64,000 bases of DNA. It comes from Impatiens glandulifera (Eukaryota; Streptophyta; Magnoliopsida; Ericales; Balsaminaceae). Under the pieces are notes generated by a model. It was not told the DNA's origin, made no database searches, and worked only from the letters and a program-made list of their open reading frames with translations. Location of the stretch: assembly GCF_907164915.1 (NCBI RefSeq), contig NC_061863.1:35375382-35439381 (forward strand), given 5' to 3'. Position numbers and translations under genes: made by a program. This document shows positions 1 through 11,976 of this stretch, piece after piece (position 1 is the stretch's first letter; each line of letters starts with the position of its first letter).

Positions 1-2
1 CG

Positions 3-1914
3 AAAGGTAAATTTGCTTGTCCTTGTTGTAACAACGACACGGTATCCCTTCGATTGGTCCATGGTTCCAAACAATGTTACTTGGGTCATAGACGTTTCCT
101 TCCACCGAAGCACAAATACAGAAGGGATAAAGAGTCGTTTGATGGTCGAACTGATTATAGGGATCCCCCTAGATTGTTAACGGGCCAAGAAAGTTATGAG
201 CAAGCACGAGACCTAGAAGACATTATTCTTAGTGCGGATATGAGCAAGAGAACCAAGATATATCATGAAACGCGGGGCGACAATTGGAACAAACTTAGCA
301 TTTTCTTCCGTCTACCTTATTGGAAATCGCTATTATTGAGACATAATTTGGATGTGATGCATATTGAGAAAAATATCTGTGATAGCGTGTTGGGAACAAT
401 AATGAATGTGAAAGAGAAGACTAAGGATGGTCCTAAAGCTCGTAAAGACTTAGAACTCTTAGGCATAAAATCATGGTTACATCCTATAAATGATGAAGGA
501 GTTGTTCATTATCCAGAAGCGCCTTTCACTTTGACATCCGAAAATAAAATACGTCTTTGTAACTTCTTGAAAGATCTCAAGTTGCCTGATGGGTTTTGCT
601 CAAATATCGGGGGTTGTGTAAATTTGGAAGAGAAAAAACTTTCGGGATTAAAGAGTCACGATTGTCACATCTTGTTGGAATATCTAATTCCTTTAGCAAC
701 TCGTGGATTGCTTCCAGAGTATGTGTATGATGCGTTAGTAAATCTGTCTCGTTTCTTTCGGTTGTTGTGCTTCAAAGAGTTGATTCAAGAGGACCTGGAA
801 CAATTGTACATGGATATTACATTGACACTTTGCAAATTTGAAATGATTTTTCCGCCGTCAATCTTCGACATCATGATGCATCTCCCGGTTCACTTGTCAT
901 TTGAGGCTTTGCTTGGAGGACCTGTTCAGTATCGATGGATGTATCCCTTTGAACATTACATGGGTACAATGAAAAGATATTTGCGGAATAATAACCACCC
1001 CGAAGCCTCTATAAGCGAGAGCTATCTTGTTAACGAAAGTATTAGCTTATGTGCCAGGTATATGGAGGAACAAGATCAAGAAAATGCACAACCTGAAATC
1101 TCGGGGATTTCAATATTTGCATCATTGGAAGACCTATCCAACGGAAAAGTATACAACTTGGATTATATAGATCGAGTGACAGCCCATTCTTACATTTTGA
1201 AAAATTGTCCCGAAGCAGAACCTTTTTACATGTAAGTTTCAAAGTTGCTGTTACTAATTAGCATTAAAGAGTGTTACTAATTAGCATTCGATCTATTTGC
1301 AGAGATTATAACAACGAGTCAAGTGGAGAAACGTTTGCCGCATATTTCAAACATCGAGTGAGTAAATTACAAACCATATATCCTAACTCTTTTTATTCAT
1401 ATTAACAACTTCATTTCGGATACATATATAGGTCGCCCATTTAACAGAAATGAACGACATATCAAGAGACCTCAAGATCTTAGGAGAAGGTCCAAGTATG
1501 TACTCGTCTATGTATGTTTGGTGTAAAGTAAACGGATTCAAATTCTGTACAGAAAAACACGACGAAGGTTTGACAACTCAAAATAGTGGGGTGGTTGTTG
1601 AGGGGTACAACGGTTCTGAAACTATGTCATACTACGGAGTTTTGACGGATATAATCGAATTACAATATTATTCTCACAAACGAGTTGTTTTATTCAAATG
1701 TAAGTGGTTTGATACACACTCGGGGGAACTAGGAGTGAAAGTGGATAAATATGGCTTCGTAAGTGTAAATGTAAACCGAATTTTGAAAACGCAAAGTCAA
1801 GACCCGTATATATTGGCGAGTCAAGCAAAACAAGTATTCTACGCCCCTGATATGTCAGCCCGACCCGGTTGGAAGATTGTGACAAAAATAAAACCCCGAT
1901 TTACAAACATATAG
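3..1914 (+). CDS. CACTA transposase, TNP2 type (C-terminal part, three exons)
   Basis: The reading frame is already open at base 3, so the start lies left of the window. Three exons are proposed: 3-1231, 1303-1357 and 1432-1914, with GT-AG introns and a continuous frame. The first visible residues contain a CPCC cysteine pair, then GHRRFLPPKH, both typical of the tnp2 transposase family. A region resembling DUF4218 follows at about 610-1060 (motifs SHDCH, MMHLPVHL, YPFEHYMGTMK). The last exon (YYGVLTDIIEL, FKCKWFDT, ending near KPRF) resembles DUF4216. These domains in this order are the standard C-terminal half of CACTA transposases, which cut the element from DNA in the nucleus. The catalytic N-terminal half cannot be assessed. 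I see no internal stop. Confidence 0.85.
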
Positions 1915-2024
1915 TTGAGATTAATTAATTAGGTAGATTTAATTATGTTTTTAACTTTAAATTCATTTTTATTACTACTTTATTTCAAGTATTCACTCAT
2001 TTTTATTAATGGTGTGAATTAAGA

Positions 2025-3801
2025 ATGTCTGAAGGTCCTAAAACAACTTGGAAGAGTATGAGGAAGACACCCAAGAAATTGGATAAGAGTTACCAAAACC
2101 TACTCGCCCAATCCGAGTCGTTAAAGCAACGAGGATCGTCTTCGAGAGACCAACCACCGATTCCTGTGGTCCCGATAGCTACTGCGCCTCCCCGAACATA
2201 CGAGACGGATGACGATATTGATGACTTCGCAGAGTATATAGAGAGCACATTCGCTGATAACGTGCCTACCGATGAGGCTGAAGACGAGGGTATTGAGGAG
2301 CCTATCGAGGAGCAGGATGACGAGGAGGAGCACGGGACCACTCCCGACCCATCATCGACAGGTATTTCGTTTACAAATTAGTTAGTGTTTCAATTGATTG
2401 ACATATTTAATTAAGATTTTGATAATTTCGAAGAATCTTCTGCCCGCAAGAGACGGGGGAAGAACAAGAATATTGCGCTGTCTAAGAGGCTAGCGGGGAC
2501 GAGGATCCCTCTAACGTTTAGAGAGAAGGATGGGAGGCCAGGCGGTACAGACGTGGGAAGGACACTGTGGTCTAGACATGTGGGGTCGATTATCCGGAGC
2601 CCCGCAGCCGTCTCACACCGTCTTCTCAAGTGGAAGGCTTTAAGTGCAGACCAATTGGATTCACTGTGGACTGCTATCAAGGTTAATAATTATTACTTGA
2701 TTACGTCATTAAATAATTATTTTTCACATTTGGATGTTATTTTTTTCAGGATCCGTTCGAAGCGACTAATGGTGACATTGACTCTTTTCGAACGAGGGGG
2801 TTGGGACACGCCAATCAGATATGGGATAGATGGCGGTCGGATTTGAACAAAAATTATATCCGCGTCCACAAAGGAGACGAGGTGGCGGTACTGGCTAATC
2901 CTCCACCGGACTACGATCGAGATGATTGGGAGTTTGTGTGTCGCAACCATTTCTTCACAGAAACGTTTAAGGTACGGTTTCATAATTCAAATAAGAGTTG
3001 ATATTAATTAATCTAACTTCATTTGTTATTTCAAATACAGAGACACAGTACTACAAATATGAAGAATCGGAAGAATCTGAAATTCCCACATCGAACGGGA
3101 AGTAGACCGTTTGCACAAATTGAAGACGAGTTGGTAAGTACATTATTTGTAATAACTTAATATAAAGATTGTTATTAATTATATAAATCATTTATTTCAA
3201 CAGGCGATTGAAATGGGACGGCCACCGTCTGTAATTGAAGTATTCAAGAGGACCCGTACACCAAAACCGACACAAGAAAACCCAACACCCGTCCCGGACG
3301 AACACGTGCAAGAGAAAATTGTAAGTGAATTGAATATGCCTAGTTTTTTTATTATAGAAATGATATTTTATTTTAATTGTGCAGGCTGAGATGGAGGAGG
3401 TTGTTAGTAACGAACCGGGAATATCTGATTTTGAATTGACGGAGAGGGTGTTCGGACAACAAAAACACGGGGTCGTCTTCGGAATGGGATCAGGCGTCCG
3501 ACCCACACACTTTCGTGAGGATCGTCGTAGTGGAAACAGTTCACAGCGAAACAATGAGCGATTGTTAGAAGAGAATCAAATAATGAAGCTCAAGCTGGAG
3601 GAACTGGAGAAGAGAGATGAAGAAAGAAGGCGGAAAATGGATGAAATGCAATTGGAAAAGCAAGAAATTGTGGAAAGAATGGAGAGGGAGAAGTTAGAGA
3701 TTACCGAAAAAATGGAGAGGGAGAAGTCAGAGATGAACGCGAGAATGGAGAGAATCGAATTATATATGAGGCAACAACCACCTCCTCCCCCCACAAGCTA
3801 A
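2025..3801 (+). CDS. PTTA/En/Spm-type second CACTA protein (TNPA-like), six exons
   Basis: This gene starts 110 bases after the tnp2 gene on the same strand. Proposed exons are 2025-2361, 2416-2681, 2750-2971, 3041-3133, 3204-3320 and 3385-3801; all introns are GT-AG and the frame stays open. The product has an acidic N-terminal region, then a segment with WSRHVG, WDRWRSDLNKNY and DDWEFVC that resembles the plant 'Transposase, Ptta/En/Spm' family, and ends in a charged coiled coil (about 3555-3770) with repeated MERE motifs followed by a proline run. TNPA-type proteins bind subterminal repeats and assist excision, so the array just downstream is the likely target; that link is inference. Exon limits are by eye, and the short introns could shift by a few bases. 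Confidence 0.75.
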
Positions 3802-4024
3802 GGTTGTTTCGATTATGAACATGTTTTCATTATAGTAGTTGAACTTATAACAGATTGTTCGGAATATTTGTTTGGTTTCGAATTTTGTAATGTTCACGAT
3901 CAATTAATGTGATCGTTTAATGTATGCTGCATTTCTTTTATCATTAATATATTGGTTTGGCTGAACAGGTTTTGGTTATGTTTTGGTTGCGAGCAAAATA
4001 ATCCGCACATTTTTAAAAATTTAG

Positions 4025-4704
4025 GGGAAAAAACCGAAAGTAATATTGAAATCTCTCGGTTTTTCTCTTTTTGAAAAAAACGAGAGATATTAGAAACCTC
4101 TCGGTTTTAAGCCAATGAGAAAACCGAGAGTTATATGACAAACCCTCGGTTTTTATCCTTAAGAGGAAAACCGAGAGTTATTTACAAAACTTTCGGTTTT
4201 CCTATTCGGGTAAAAACCGAGAGTTTTCATATAACTTTCGGTTTTCTTTAAAAGGAGAAAACCGAGGGTTTTGCAAAGAACTCTCGGTTTTACAAGAAGA
4301 GGAAAACCGAGAGTTATTTACAAAACTTTCGGTTTTAACCGAAGAGGAAAACCGAAAGTTTTGTATATAACTCTCGGTTTTCCTCTTCGGGTAAAACCGA
4401 AAGTTCTTTGCAAAACCCTCGGTTTTTCCACACAGAGAAAAACCGAAAGGTCTGTATAAAACCCTCGGTTTTTCCAAAAAGAGAAAAACCGAAAGTTCTT
4501 GTAAAACCCTCGGTTTTTTCAAAAAGAGAAAAATACGAAAGTTTTCAAATAACTCTCGGTTTTTCTCTTTATGGAAGTCCCGAGAGTGTCAATAGCGAGG
4601 GATGGCGAGGGTTACTAAAACCTTCGGTAAGGTGTCTTCACCGAAAGTTATAGGGTCAAAACCGAGAGTTTTAACTCTCGGTTTTGACCCTTTTTTCACC
4701 AGTG
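4025..4704. repeat. CACTA subterminal palindromic repeat array and 3' terminus
   Basis: The motif AAAACCGAGAGTT and its reverse complement AACTCTCGGTTTT recur in both orientations across about 680 bases, usually spaced by 10-25 bases, with variants ending GGGTT or AAAGTT. The last pair (about 4655-4686) forms a tight inverted repeat next to the terminal CACCAGTG. Arrays like this are the known binding region for CACTA accessory proteins. Open frames here on both strands encode only repeats of KPRVL-like peptides and are products of the periodicity, not genes. Confidence 0.85.
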
Positions 4705-5203
4705 TTCATTTATGTTTGCCTAAGATTATAGGTATAGACAAACTTAAACTATGAATGATTATGATCATTATCTCAACGATTGATTGATGAGTGTATGTAG
4801 TAATTTTTTTTTCCTTTTTTCTTGTAGACATTCATTTTTAACTTCCAAATTTTATAGTTTATAAAGAACTTTTTTATGAAATAAATAAATTTTTAAAAAA
4901 AAGTTAATTTTGGATTTTAATAAGTTAAGATAGTAATTTGTCTAAATTATAACACTTAGGAAATTATAATACTTAAAATATTCAAGGTTTTATTTAATTA
5001 ATTACCATGGATATTTATAAAATCAAAACAATTATATATATATATATATATATATTAATGTTTTTATTAAAGATATTTAAAAAAAATTGTTAAGTATATT
5101 TTTGTTATTTTGATAAATAAATTAGTTGTTTTAAATAATTAGATTAGTTCAGATTAGTTTAATTAAGTTGGTTAGTTTTGATTTTTTGTAGATTAGGATT
5201 AAG
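4705..5203. other. AT-rich spacer with one copy of a dispersed repeat unit
   Basis: 4705-4830 matches units of the decayed array at 17.7-22.2 kb (shared words: GTTTGCCTAAG, ATTATAGGTATAGACAA, CATTATCTCAAC). The rest is AT-rich with a pure TA run at about 5033-5054. I see no gene. Confidence 0.6.
5153..5203 (+). repeat. Left copy of about 50-bp direct repeat flanking element E1
   Basis: It begins GATTAGTTTAATTAAG and ends AGATTAGGATTAA. It matches 11977-12027 with about one substitution and two single-base gaps. It lies directly before the first recognisable E1 sequence. Confidence 0.6.
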
Positions 5204-5205
5204 TG

Positions 5206-5340
5206 TTGCGATCAGTGGCTAGCAGGAAGTCGTCTGCTAAGTCAAAAACATACGCATTAATCACAACACAAAATGGGAAATCCATCAGAATAACTCAAAT
5301 ATGGATTCCTAAGGGACTAATTGATCGAGGACCCAATTGA
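5206..5340 (+). pseudogene. Copia gag C-terminal remnant (E1)
   Basis: About 45 codons of the gag 3' end remain, ending PKGLIDRGPN and TGA at 5338-5340. The same ending occurs in E3 (28442-28444) and a similar one in E5 (PKGLIACGPK). The stretch after the stop, GTGGGTACCAA, is also shared. The piece cannot encode a working Gag. Confidence 0.75.
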
Positions 5341-6200
5341 GTGTGGGTACCAAGATTTGTAAATAGTTTATTTTGTAGGTGGTGCAGGAGGATAGCAGGA
5401 AGGAAGCTAGAAGAGTACTCCTCTAAGTACACAGCTTGGAAGATCAACAATGGCACTTGCCATTCTGGAAGAATAAATGTTTTTATTTGTTAAAAATATT
5501 TTTGGTCTTTGGACCACAAAAATTGTTTATAAAACTCTAATATCCATATTCATTGTGGAAGAAAATTTTCTTTGGAATTAAAGATATTCTCTAGACGAAT
5601 ATCCTTAATCGGTCTAACTAGACAAGGGTGTCTAAAAGAATTAGAATGTACTTAGACGTATTTTTGCTCACAATCCATATATCTAAGTCTATATATTGAG
5701 GTATTATACCTACGTAATTAGACGAACACGTCTAATAGACGTTAGACGTTTTTACGTCTTGAGCAAAAGGATGCTCACGTCTAATAAACACACGACTAAC
5801 ACGTGGTGTTTATGCGGAATTAAACGTACACGTCTAATGAACATTAGATGGATTTGTTATAAACACGGAATTAGACGTACGCGTCTAATACACTCATTCG
5901 TATAATAGACGTCGTGTTATATTGAATTTTTGAAGTAAGAAAAACGTCTAACTACGTGTCGATTAGACTGATCAAGGACATCTGTCCCACGTTGAGAGCT
6001 ATCTGCTTTTCCCGCTCAAAACATTAAACAGTCATTTCTTAATAACATGAAGACACGTGTCTATCAAGTTTAGAGAAAATGACTGATATACCCTCATTTC
6101 TAATGATGATTTCTTGAAAAAGGACGTCTAACATTTATTAATGGGCCATACCCCTAGAATAGACGGTTATTTTGTATTTCCATCTTTCTTCTATATAAGG
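5341..6200 (+). promoter_or_regulatory. Internal upstream region and TATA box of the E1 accessory gene
   Basis: This non-coding stretch lies between the gag stop and the accessory gene. At about 5690-5920 it carries repeated TAGACGT and ACGTCTAA motifs, the same family that fills the LTR. A clear TATA box (TATATAAGG, 6192-6200) stands about 120 bases before the accessory ATG, followed by a pyrimidine-rich leader. E3 has the same arrangement (TATA at 29297-29305). Promoter function is inferred from this conservation. Confidence 0.6.
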
Positions 6201-6318
6201 ACATTACTGCATGATGTTGAAAACTTTCAATCTCTCGAAATCTCTAAGAACCCTAGCTTTCTTGCATTTCTCTCACTAAATCTATCTGAAATATCGTGTC
6301 GATTCACATTCTCTCAAA

Positions 6319-9300
6319 ATGGTGAAGAAAATCACTCATTGTACTTTGCAGGTGAACTTTCCATGGTGTACTCTTTTGATCAACCGGAGGTGGTGAAGAT
6401 GTTTCAAACCCTAGAATATTCTGGGTTGAGGAAGTATCTGGGCGGACCGTTCATCTTCTATGAAGACGAAATTCGCGAGTTCTTTAAGACGGCAGTTATG
6501 GTGGATGATTCCATCGTAGCAACCGTCAACGGAAAGGAGATCTCTTTTGATGAAGCAGTTTATGCGGATTTCTTTGAACTTCCGACGGAGGGTCATCTAT
6601 TCGACTTGGTGCTCCCTTCAGAAATCATGGAGGAAATGAAGACAACCTTCTCTACAGACGGCTCTAAGATCCATGTGAATGGATACAAGAAGGTATTCAA
6701 ACCCCACTTCATTCTCCTAAACGACGTGGTGGCGAAGGCGTTACAAGGGAAGGCTGGCTCCTTCAATCCCTATAGTCAAGACCGTTTTGACTATATGTGT
6801 ACCATTTCTAAAGGAATCCAGGTGAACTGGGGCCATACCCTCTTTCAGAATCTGTGTTACTCTATCAGTCAGACGAACAAGGAGAGTATCACATATGCGG
6901 CTCAACTGAGTCACTTGTTGAAGTATTTGGGAGTTCCTGTTGGTGAATCGGCGCAGATCAACTCTCCAAGAGTTTTTACTGCTTTTACGGTGGCCAGCAC
7001 TCTGACGAGGTTGAAGAGCAACCTAGAGTCTACATTTGGTGCTTCTAGTTACCAGACATGTGGAAGGCCTTCCACACGATCAAAGCCCTCTACTTCTGTT
7101 TTGTCGACAGGGGCTAAGAGAACCAAAACTGTGAACGAATCGGAGGCAAGTTCCTCCAGCATGAAAAGCCCAAATCAGAAGGACATAGAATCTGTTGATT
7201 CAAGGGTGAAGCAAGGTCCAGGCGTACTTGCTGCAACCCCAATGACATCGTTATCTACTCCCTCAACCTACTTGAGGAAACCTTCGAGGTCTTGTGCCTC
7301 AAAGGAGAAGGAGACAAAGGCGCCCCGCGCGTCTAAATCTGCTAAGGTAAAGTCTTCTAAATCTTAGGCTGCTGTGCCAAAATTTGATGTTCCCGAAATG
7401 GAGCAAGATGAATCTGTTTTCTCTCCTTTGAGAGAATTTGTTGAAGAGCCTGCTGTTGAGTCAACCGGTCCAAATGTTGAAACCATTAACAGGGCGAAGT
7501 CTCCTGTTGTGCAATCTGATCATGTAGCCGCCGGTGCTACAGAGTTGTCGCAACCAGAACAAGGTGTTGATCTTACCCTTGTTGCTGGTGAACCCAATAT
7601 TCCTGCTCCCAAGGATTCCTTGGTGGTCGGAAAAATTGTCTGTAGAGAGCTCCCTGCTGAGTTCTGCTTTAAACCCCAATATGCCTTTGAACTGTTGCGG
7701 GCCAGAAAAGGGACAAGAGGAATTGTGATTGGTGAACCCAGACCAGCTCCAAAACCTGTAGAGGTTGTTGGAAAAGGGAAATCCATTGCATTTCAAGCTC
7801 CTGAAAAGGTATCTGAAGCAAGAGGTATCGTCGATCTTATTCTGGATCACGTGAAAGTTCTTTCTGCTGAAAAGTTAGAAGTCTATGATTCCTGGTGTAC
7901 TGAGAGGCTGTCCTCTAAGTACAACGACTCTCTATCTAACGCTGCCATAACCAAAGAATGGAAGAAGAGAGTGGCAAACGAGAAGAAAGTCCTGAAATGG
8001 GCAAGAATTTCAGATGTGAGTGAAGCTCTGAATAAAAGAGATCTTGTGGAAGCTTGCATTCTTGGAAAAACTTTGTTACCAATCTATGAAGCCAGGAAAG
8101 CTAACTTTAACCCTGATGCAAAAGGAGCTGATGTTGAAGTAAAAGTGTTGAAAAAGTTGAATAATATCATGGAAAGCTATGTTTCTGCTGCATCTAGATA
8201 CATTCATGGCGCCGATTGCTCTAGCGCAGTACCTCTAAACGAAGAAGAAGCAATGGATATTCCAGATGCTGATGAATCAGATGCTGCTCTTCTGATCGAA
8301 TTCGGGAATCTTTCTGCCGAAGAGAGACGCATTCAAGATCATCCTGTTCAAGAGCTTCCGAATGAAGAAGAAGGAATGGTGAATGTTCAAGAGCCTAAAC
8401 AAGCTCTTGAGACAAATGTTGAAGAAGTTATCAAAGAAGATGTAGCAGAGGAGGCTTTCAAAGCTCCTATTGAAGAAGATGAAATTATAACCCCTGTTGT
8501 AAGAACAAAGGGTGTTCAAGAGAAATTGGTCAAGGTTACTCAGCCGGAAACCGGAAGAACTAAGGGGGAACCCTCTAAAGAGAAAAATGATGAAGAAGAA
8601 AGTTCCTCATCTGAGGAGGAACAGGATGAGCAACCAACGTTTGTAAAGCCCCGTTTATTTCCCGATGGTGTTGTGGGAAGTGTTCACGAAAATATTAACA
8701 TTCCCCGTCACTACTTTGTAAATCTGCTTGAAAGATTTGAAAGGGCACAAAAAGAAATTGAAGAAGAGGAACAAGATAAAGCTGCTAAAAACGCTGAATT
8801 GAATCAGCTTAAGAAATCCTTGCAGGTTCATACAAACTTTGAGCCTATTCAAAGTATGGCAGCAGAATCTGAAGAAGTTTCATCTCACGAAGGGTCATCT
8901 GCTGGAGGAAATAAAATGTTAAGATCTATGAGGTTTATTCTCTCTTCAATGTAGAAGACTATGTGTCAGACAATGATCTCCAGAGAAGAGGAAAGAGCGA
9001 ATTTTGGCAATATTTTCAAGATCCTAACTGAGCTGGATAAGACCTTGAAGATGAATACTTATGAAACCCATGTCTCAAATGTAAAGTTTTCAAAGTTTGA
9101 AAAGGAATGCTTCAGCCGCCAAAGTGAACTGTTTGATATTGAAAGGCATATCAACGATGAACGCCACAAGGAAACCTTGGATAAATTCACTCTGGTGAAG
9201 AATCAGCTGGTAGAAATGCAGGGTTGCATGAGCAGAAATGATAATGAACGCCAAGCATTTGTTGAGACCATTGCTAGAAAGTTTCAAGCGAAGGAGGATG

Positions 9301-9652
9301 CTTTAGGCAATGCTGTAGGTGCTCATCCTCGACTAATTCAAGGTGAGTCAAATAGAAGGTATGATGGTGTCTCAACCGGGACCAGATCTAGGCAGGCCCA
9401 AGTACTGATGACAATCCTAGGCCAACCAAGAGAGGTGGTGGTCGAAGCGGTGCTGAGCGTGGAGGAAGAAGTAGTGGTGGTCGGAGTAGGCTATCCAATG
9501 CTGATTAAGGTGGACGTGATAGTGTTGGTGAGCGTGGAGGAAGATCGAATGCAGGAGGTCGTGGTGGTCACGGCTATCCTCATTTCATGAACATGCTTCC
9601 CGGGCAAGAGATGAGTCTAACCGATCCTCGAGTGAAAAGGGAAGAACAATGA
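6319..9652 (+). pseudogene. Retrotransposon accessory gene (E1 copy), disrupted
   Basis: The putative start is ATG 6319 (MVKKIT), chosen because it sits after the TATA box and aligns with E3. The N-terminal domain of about 230 residues has GGPFIFYEDEIREFF, the FELPTEG motif and IQVNW. It resembles the plant transposon-associated proteins often annotated 'putative plant transposon protein'. Then come a Ser/Lys-rich linker, a conserved middle block (SSKYNDSLSNAAITKEW), an acidic region and a coiled coil; the RGG-rich tail seen in E3 is out of frame. Lesions relative to E3: a one-base deletion near 6363, nonsense codons at 7365-7367 and 8952-8954, and a one-base shift near 9400. The biochemical function is unknown. 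Its place between gag/pol and the 3' LTR is that of Sirevirus env-like or additional genes. Confidence 0.7.
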
Positions 9653-9813
9653 TCTCTCTTCTTTTACTCTACTTAACTTTATTGAACATGGTTTCTTGAC
9701 AGTTTTTTTGAACACTGGTTCTTTTTGGATGAATGGTGAAAGTGGACAAGGTGTTTATTTATTGGATGAATGCATGTTGTTATATAGGTATGCAGGTTTG
9801 CAATTTCTTCATC

Positions 9814-9827
9814 AAAAAGGGGGAAAT
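9814..9827 (+). other. Polypurine tract of E1
   Basis: A run of five A, five G and three A, then one T, directly precedes the LTR start TGTTGGG. This is the plus-strand primer site expected at a 3' LTR. E3 has the same sequence at 32944-32957. Confidence 0.85.
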
Positions 9828-11976
9828 TGTTGGGTCGAATTATTTTGACTAAGTGTTGAAATAATTTACCAACTGATATTTTGATGATGAAATAATTCAT
9901 GAGTTTTGATACAGGTGTATTGAGACAACATATTATTAGACTTGGATCTAATGATGGCCATTAGACCGATGTTGATTTTCATTCGCATAGAATTAGACGC
10001 ACAATGTAACTCATCAGAGTTAGACGTGCAGTCTAATAGATGTGTAAAGAATTAGACGGATAGTCTAATGTATACACGGAATTAGAGGTACAGTCTAACC
10101 CATCGGAGTTAGACGTGTAAGTCTAATAGATGTAAAGAATTAGATGGATAGTCTAATGAATACACGGAATTAGACGTAAGTCTAATGGAATTAGACGTAC
10201 AGTCTAACTCATCGGAGTTAGACGTGTAAGTCTAATAGATGTAAAAAATTAGATGGATAGTCTAATGAATACACGGAATTAGACGTGTAGTCTAATATAC
10301 TTGTAATTAGACGGGTGGTCTAATTAGTGAAAGTTAGACGTGAGTCTAACTCCTTCAGACAAGTCTAAGGTAGAACCGGAATTAAACATGACAGTCTAAC
10401 TCAGTGGAGTTAGACGTGCCGGTCTAATGGTTATTTAATAATTAGACGGGTGGTCTAATTAGTGAAAGTTAGACGTGAGTCTAACTCTTTCAGACAAGTC
10501 TGAGGTAGAACCGAAATTAGACGTGGCAGTCTAACTCAGTGGAGTTAGACGTGTCGGTCTAATGGTTATTTAGGAATAGATGGGTGGTCTAATTAGTGAA
10601 AGTTAGACGTGAGTCTAACTCCTTCAGACAAGTCTGAGGTAGAACTGAAATTAGACGTGGCAGTCTAACTTAGTGGAGTTAGACGTGTCGGTCTAATGGT
10701 TATTTAATAATTAGATGGGTGGTCTAATTAGTGAAAGTTAGACGTGAGTCTAACTCATTCAGACAAGTCTGAGGTAGAACCGGAATTAGACGTGGCAGTC
10801 TAACTCAGTGGAGTTAGACGTGCCAGTCTAATGGTTATTGTAATTAGACGGGTAGTCTAATTAGTGAAAGTTAGACGTGTGTCTAACTCCTTCAGACAAG
10901 TCTGAGGTAGAACCGGAATTAGACGTGTAGTCTAACTCAGTGGAGTTAGACGTACCCGTCTAATGGTTATTGTAATTAGACGTGAGTCTAATTCTATTAG
11001 ACCAGGCGGTCTAATAGACGTTTTTCCATTAAAAGTAGTTGACTTATTTCATTAGACTGATTTTCACAAATCCGTCTAACTGAAATACGTCTAATGCTCT
11101 GTTTAAGCAGTAAGCTTGAATCTAGCATTTCTCCTACCCACGTGCTATAGTTGTACCCTACTTCTGCTCCACTTTCCAGTGAAGATTAGTACAACAGCTA
11201 TATGCATCCAATCAAGGAATGCCACGTAAGAGAATTTTCCTCATATTACCCGTTTTGTAGGTACATCCCTGATGAAATATTCGGCACACTACCAGTTCGG
11301 TACGACCACGATCCTTGTGCTCAGAACCTGCTGTGTACAATGGAGGCTTTCCAATGGAAGAGTACCACGTATCATTCTTGAAGATTCGACCGTTAGCTTC
11401 TTCTCAGTATTTAACATATCCTAAGGACAACGGACAATCTGCCAAACGAACAAGAGAATACAAACGAACAAGCAATCTGATTTTGCAGAGAGAGAAACTA
11501 CTCAATCATCTTGCTTACTGAACTTACTCTGTGAAGCTTCTTTCTGATTGTACTGTGTGTGAATCGAGAGAGAGAGCTAGAATCAAAACACCTTTAGCTG
11601 AGTGATATTCTTCATCTTGTAATTGAACAGAAAGTGTTATGTTCAATAGTAAGTTAAGTGTGTGTAAACTGTATTTTATTCTTATCATATTATAGTGAAT
11701 CCTTCCGGTGGTTGGAAAAAGGTGTGACGTAGGAGAGTTTCTCCGAACATCCATAAACAAACTGTTGTGTTCTTCATTTCTGTCATCTTTTCATATTTCA
11801 TCTTGTGATTCAAACCCAAGTAAACAATTCCGCCTTGAATCTGTTTCAAGTGTTTACACAAGTTTGCGTAAATAGAAAGAGATATTAATCCCTAATAGGA
11901 TTTCTATCAAACCGTTTTTCATAAGCCTTCATCCTTAGCCAGACTCCCGCCTCTAACGATAAAACCGATCCTATCA
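9828..11976 (+). repeat. 3' LTR of E1 (2,149 bp)
   Basis: It begins TGTTGGGTCG and ends CGATCCTATCA. It aligns with both LTRs of E3 (1,977 and 1,955 bp). The extra length comes mainly from more copies of an internal 134-bp tandem repeat. The U3 part is packed with TTAGACGT/ACGTCTAA inverted repeats from about 9950 to 11100. A leader-like end follows with GAGAGAGAGC and a CT-rich tail. Confidence 0.88.
10310..10985 (+). repeat. 134-bp tandem repeat in the E1 LTR, five copies
   Basis: The landmark TAGAAC follows AAGTCT(A/G)AGG at 10371, 10506, 10640, 10775 and 10908, so the period is 133-135 bases. Each unit holds several TTAGAC...GTCTAA inverted repeats. The two E3 LTRs have only three such units each (period 133). 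Confidence 0.85.

Larger units (their letters stand above)
1..4704 (+). mobile_element. CACTA (En/Spm) DNA transposon, 3' portion
   Basis: The left end lies outside the window. What is visible is the C-terminal part of a tnp2 transposase, a second PTTA-type gene, a subterminal palindromic array, and a terminus reading CACCAGTG at 4697-4704. Its reverse complement starts CACTGGTG, a usual CACTA-superfamily end. The next three bases, TTC (4705-4707), are the candidate 3-bp target duplication; the left copy is not visible. The 3' flank matches the repeat unit that forms the array at 17.7-22.2 kb, where the consensus reads AGTTCATTCATG, so the element probably landed in such a unit. Both genes lack visible frameshifts when read through their introns, which suggests a relatively recent copy. 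Confidence 0.88.
5204..11976 (+). mobile_element. Ty1/Copia (Sirevirus-like) retrotransposon E1, 5'-truncated
   Basis: The left junction falls inside the gag tail: 5206 onward is nearly identical to 28317 onward of E3. The element then has an internal non-coding region, the accessory gene, a polypurine tract (9814-9827) and a 3' LTR (9828-11976). The 5' LTR, primer site, most of gag and all of pol are absent. No 5-bp target duplication is present; instead a repeat of about 50 bp flanks it. Layout and sequence follow E3 throughout, so E1 is a second member of the same pol-less family. Confidence 0.8.

Noticed and set aside
4202..4653. Open reading frames on both strands with KPRVL/KTESF-type peptides
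   Set aside because: They are produced by the periodic CACTA subterminal repeat and have no family resemblance or start context.
8277..9287. Minus-strand open frames opposite the E1 accessory gene
   Set aside because: They mirror the acidic and coiled-coil coding region in reverse and show no domain. The plus-strand gene explains them.
9400..9590. Val-rich C-terminus in the E1 accessory frame as a membrane domain
   Set aside because: It results from a one-base shift across the RGG-coding tail; E3 shows the correct frame.
9950..11010. CRISPR-like regular repeat array
   Set aside because: The spacers are themselves copies of the same motif, the whole lies inside an LTR, and the genome is plant. 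It is an LTR tandem repeat.
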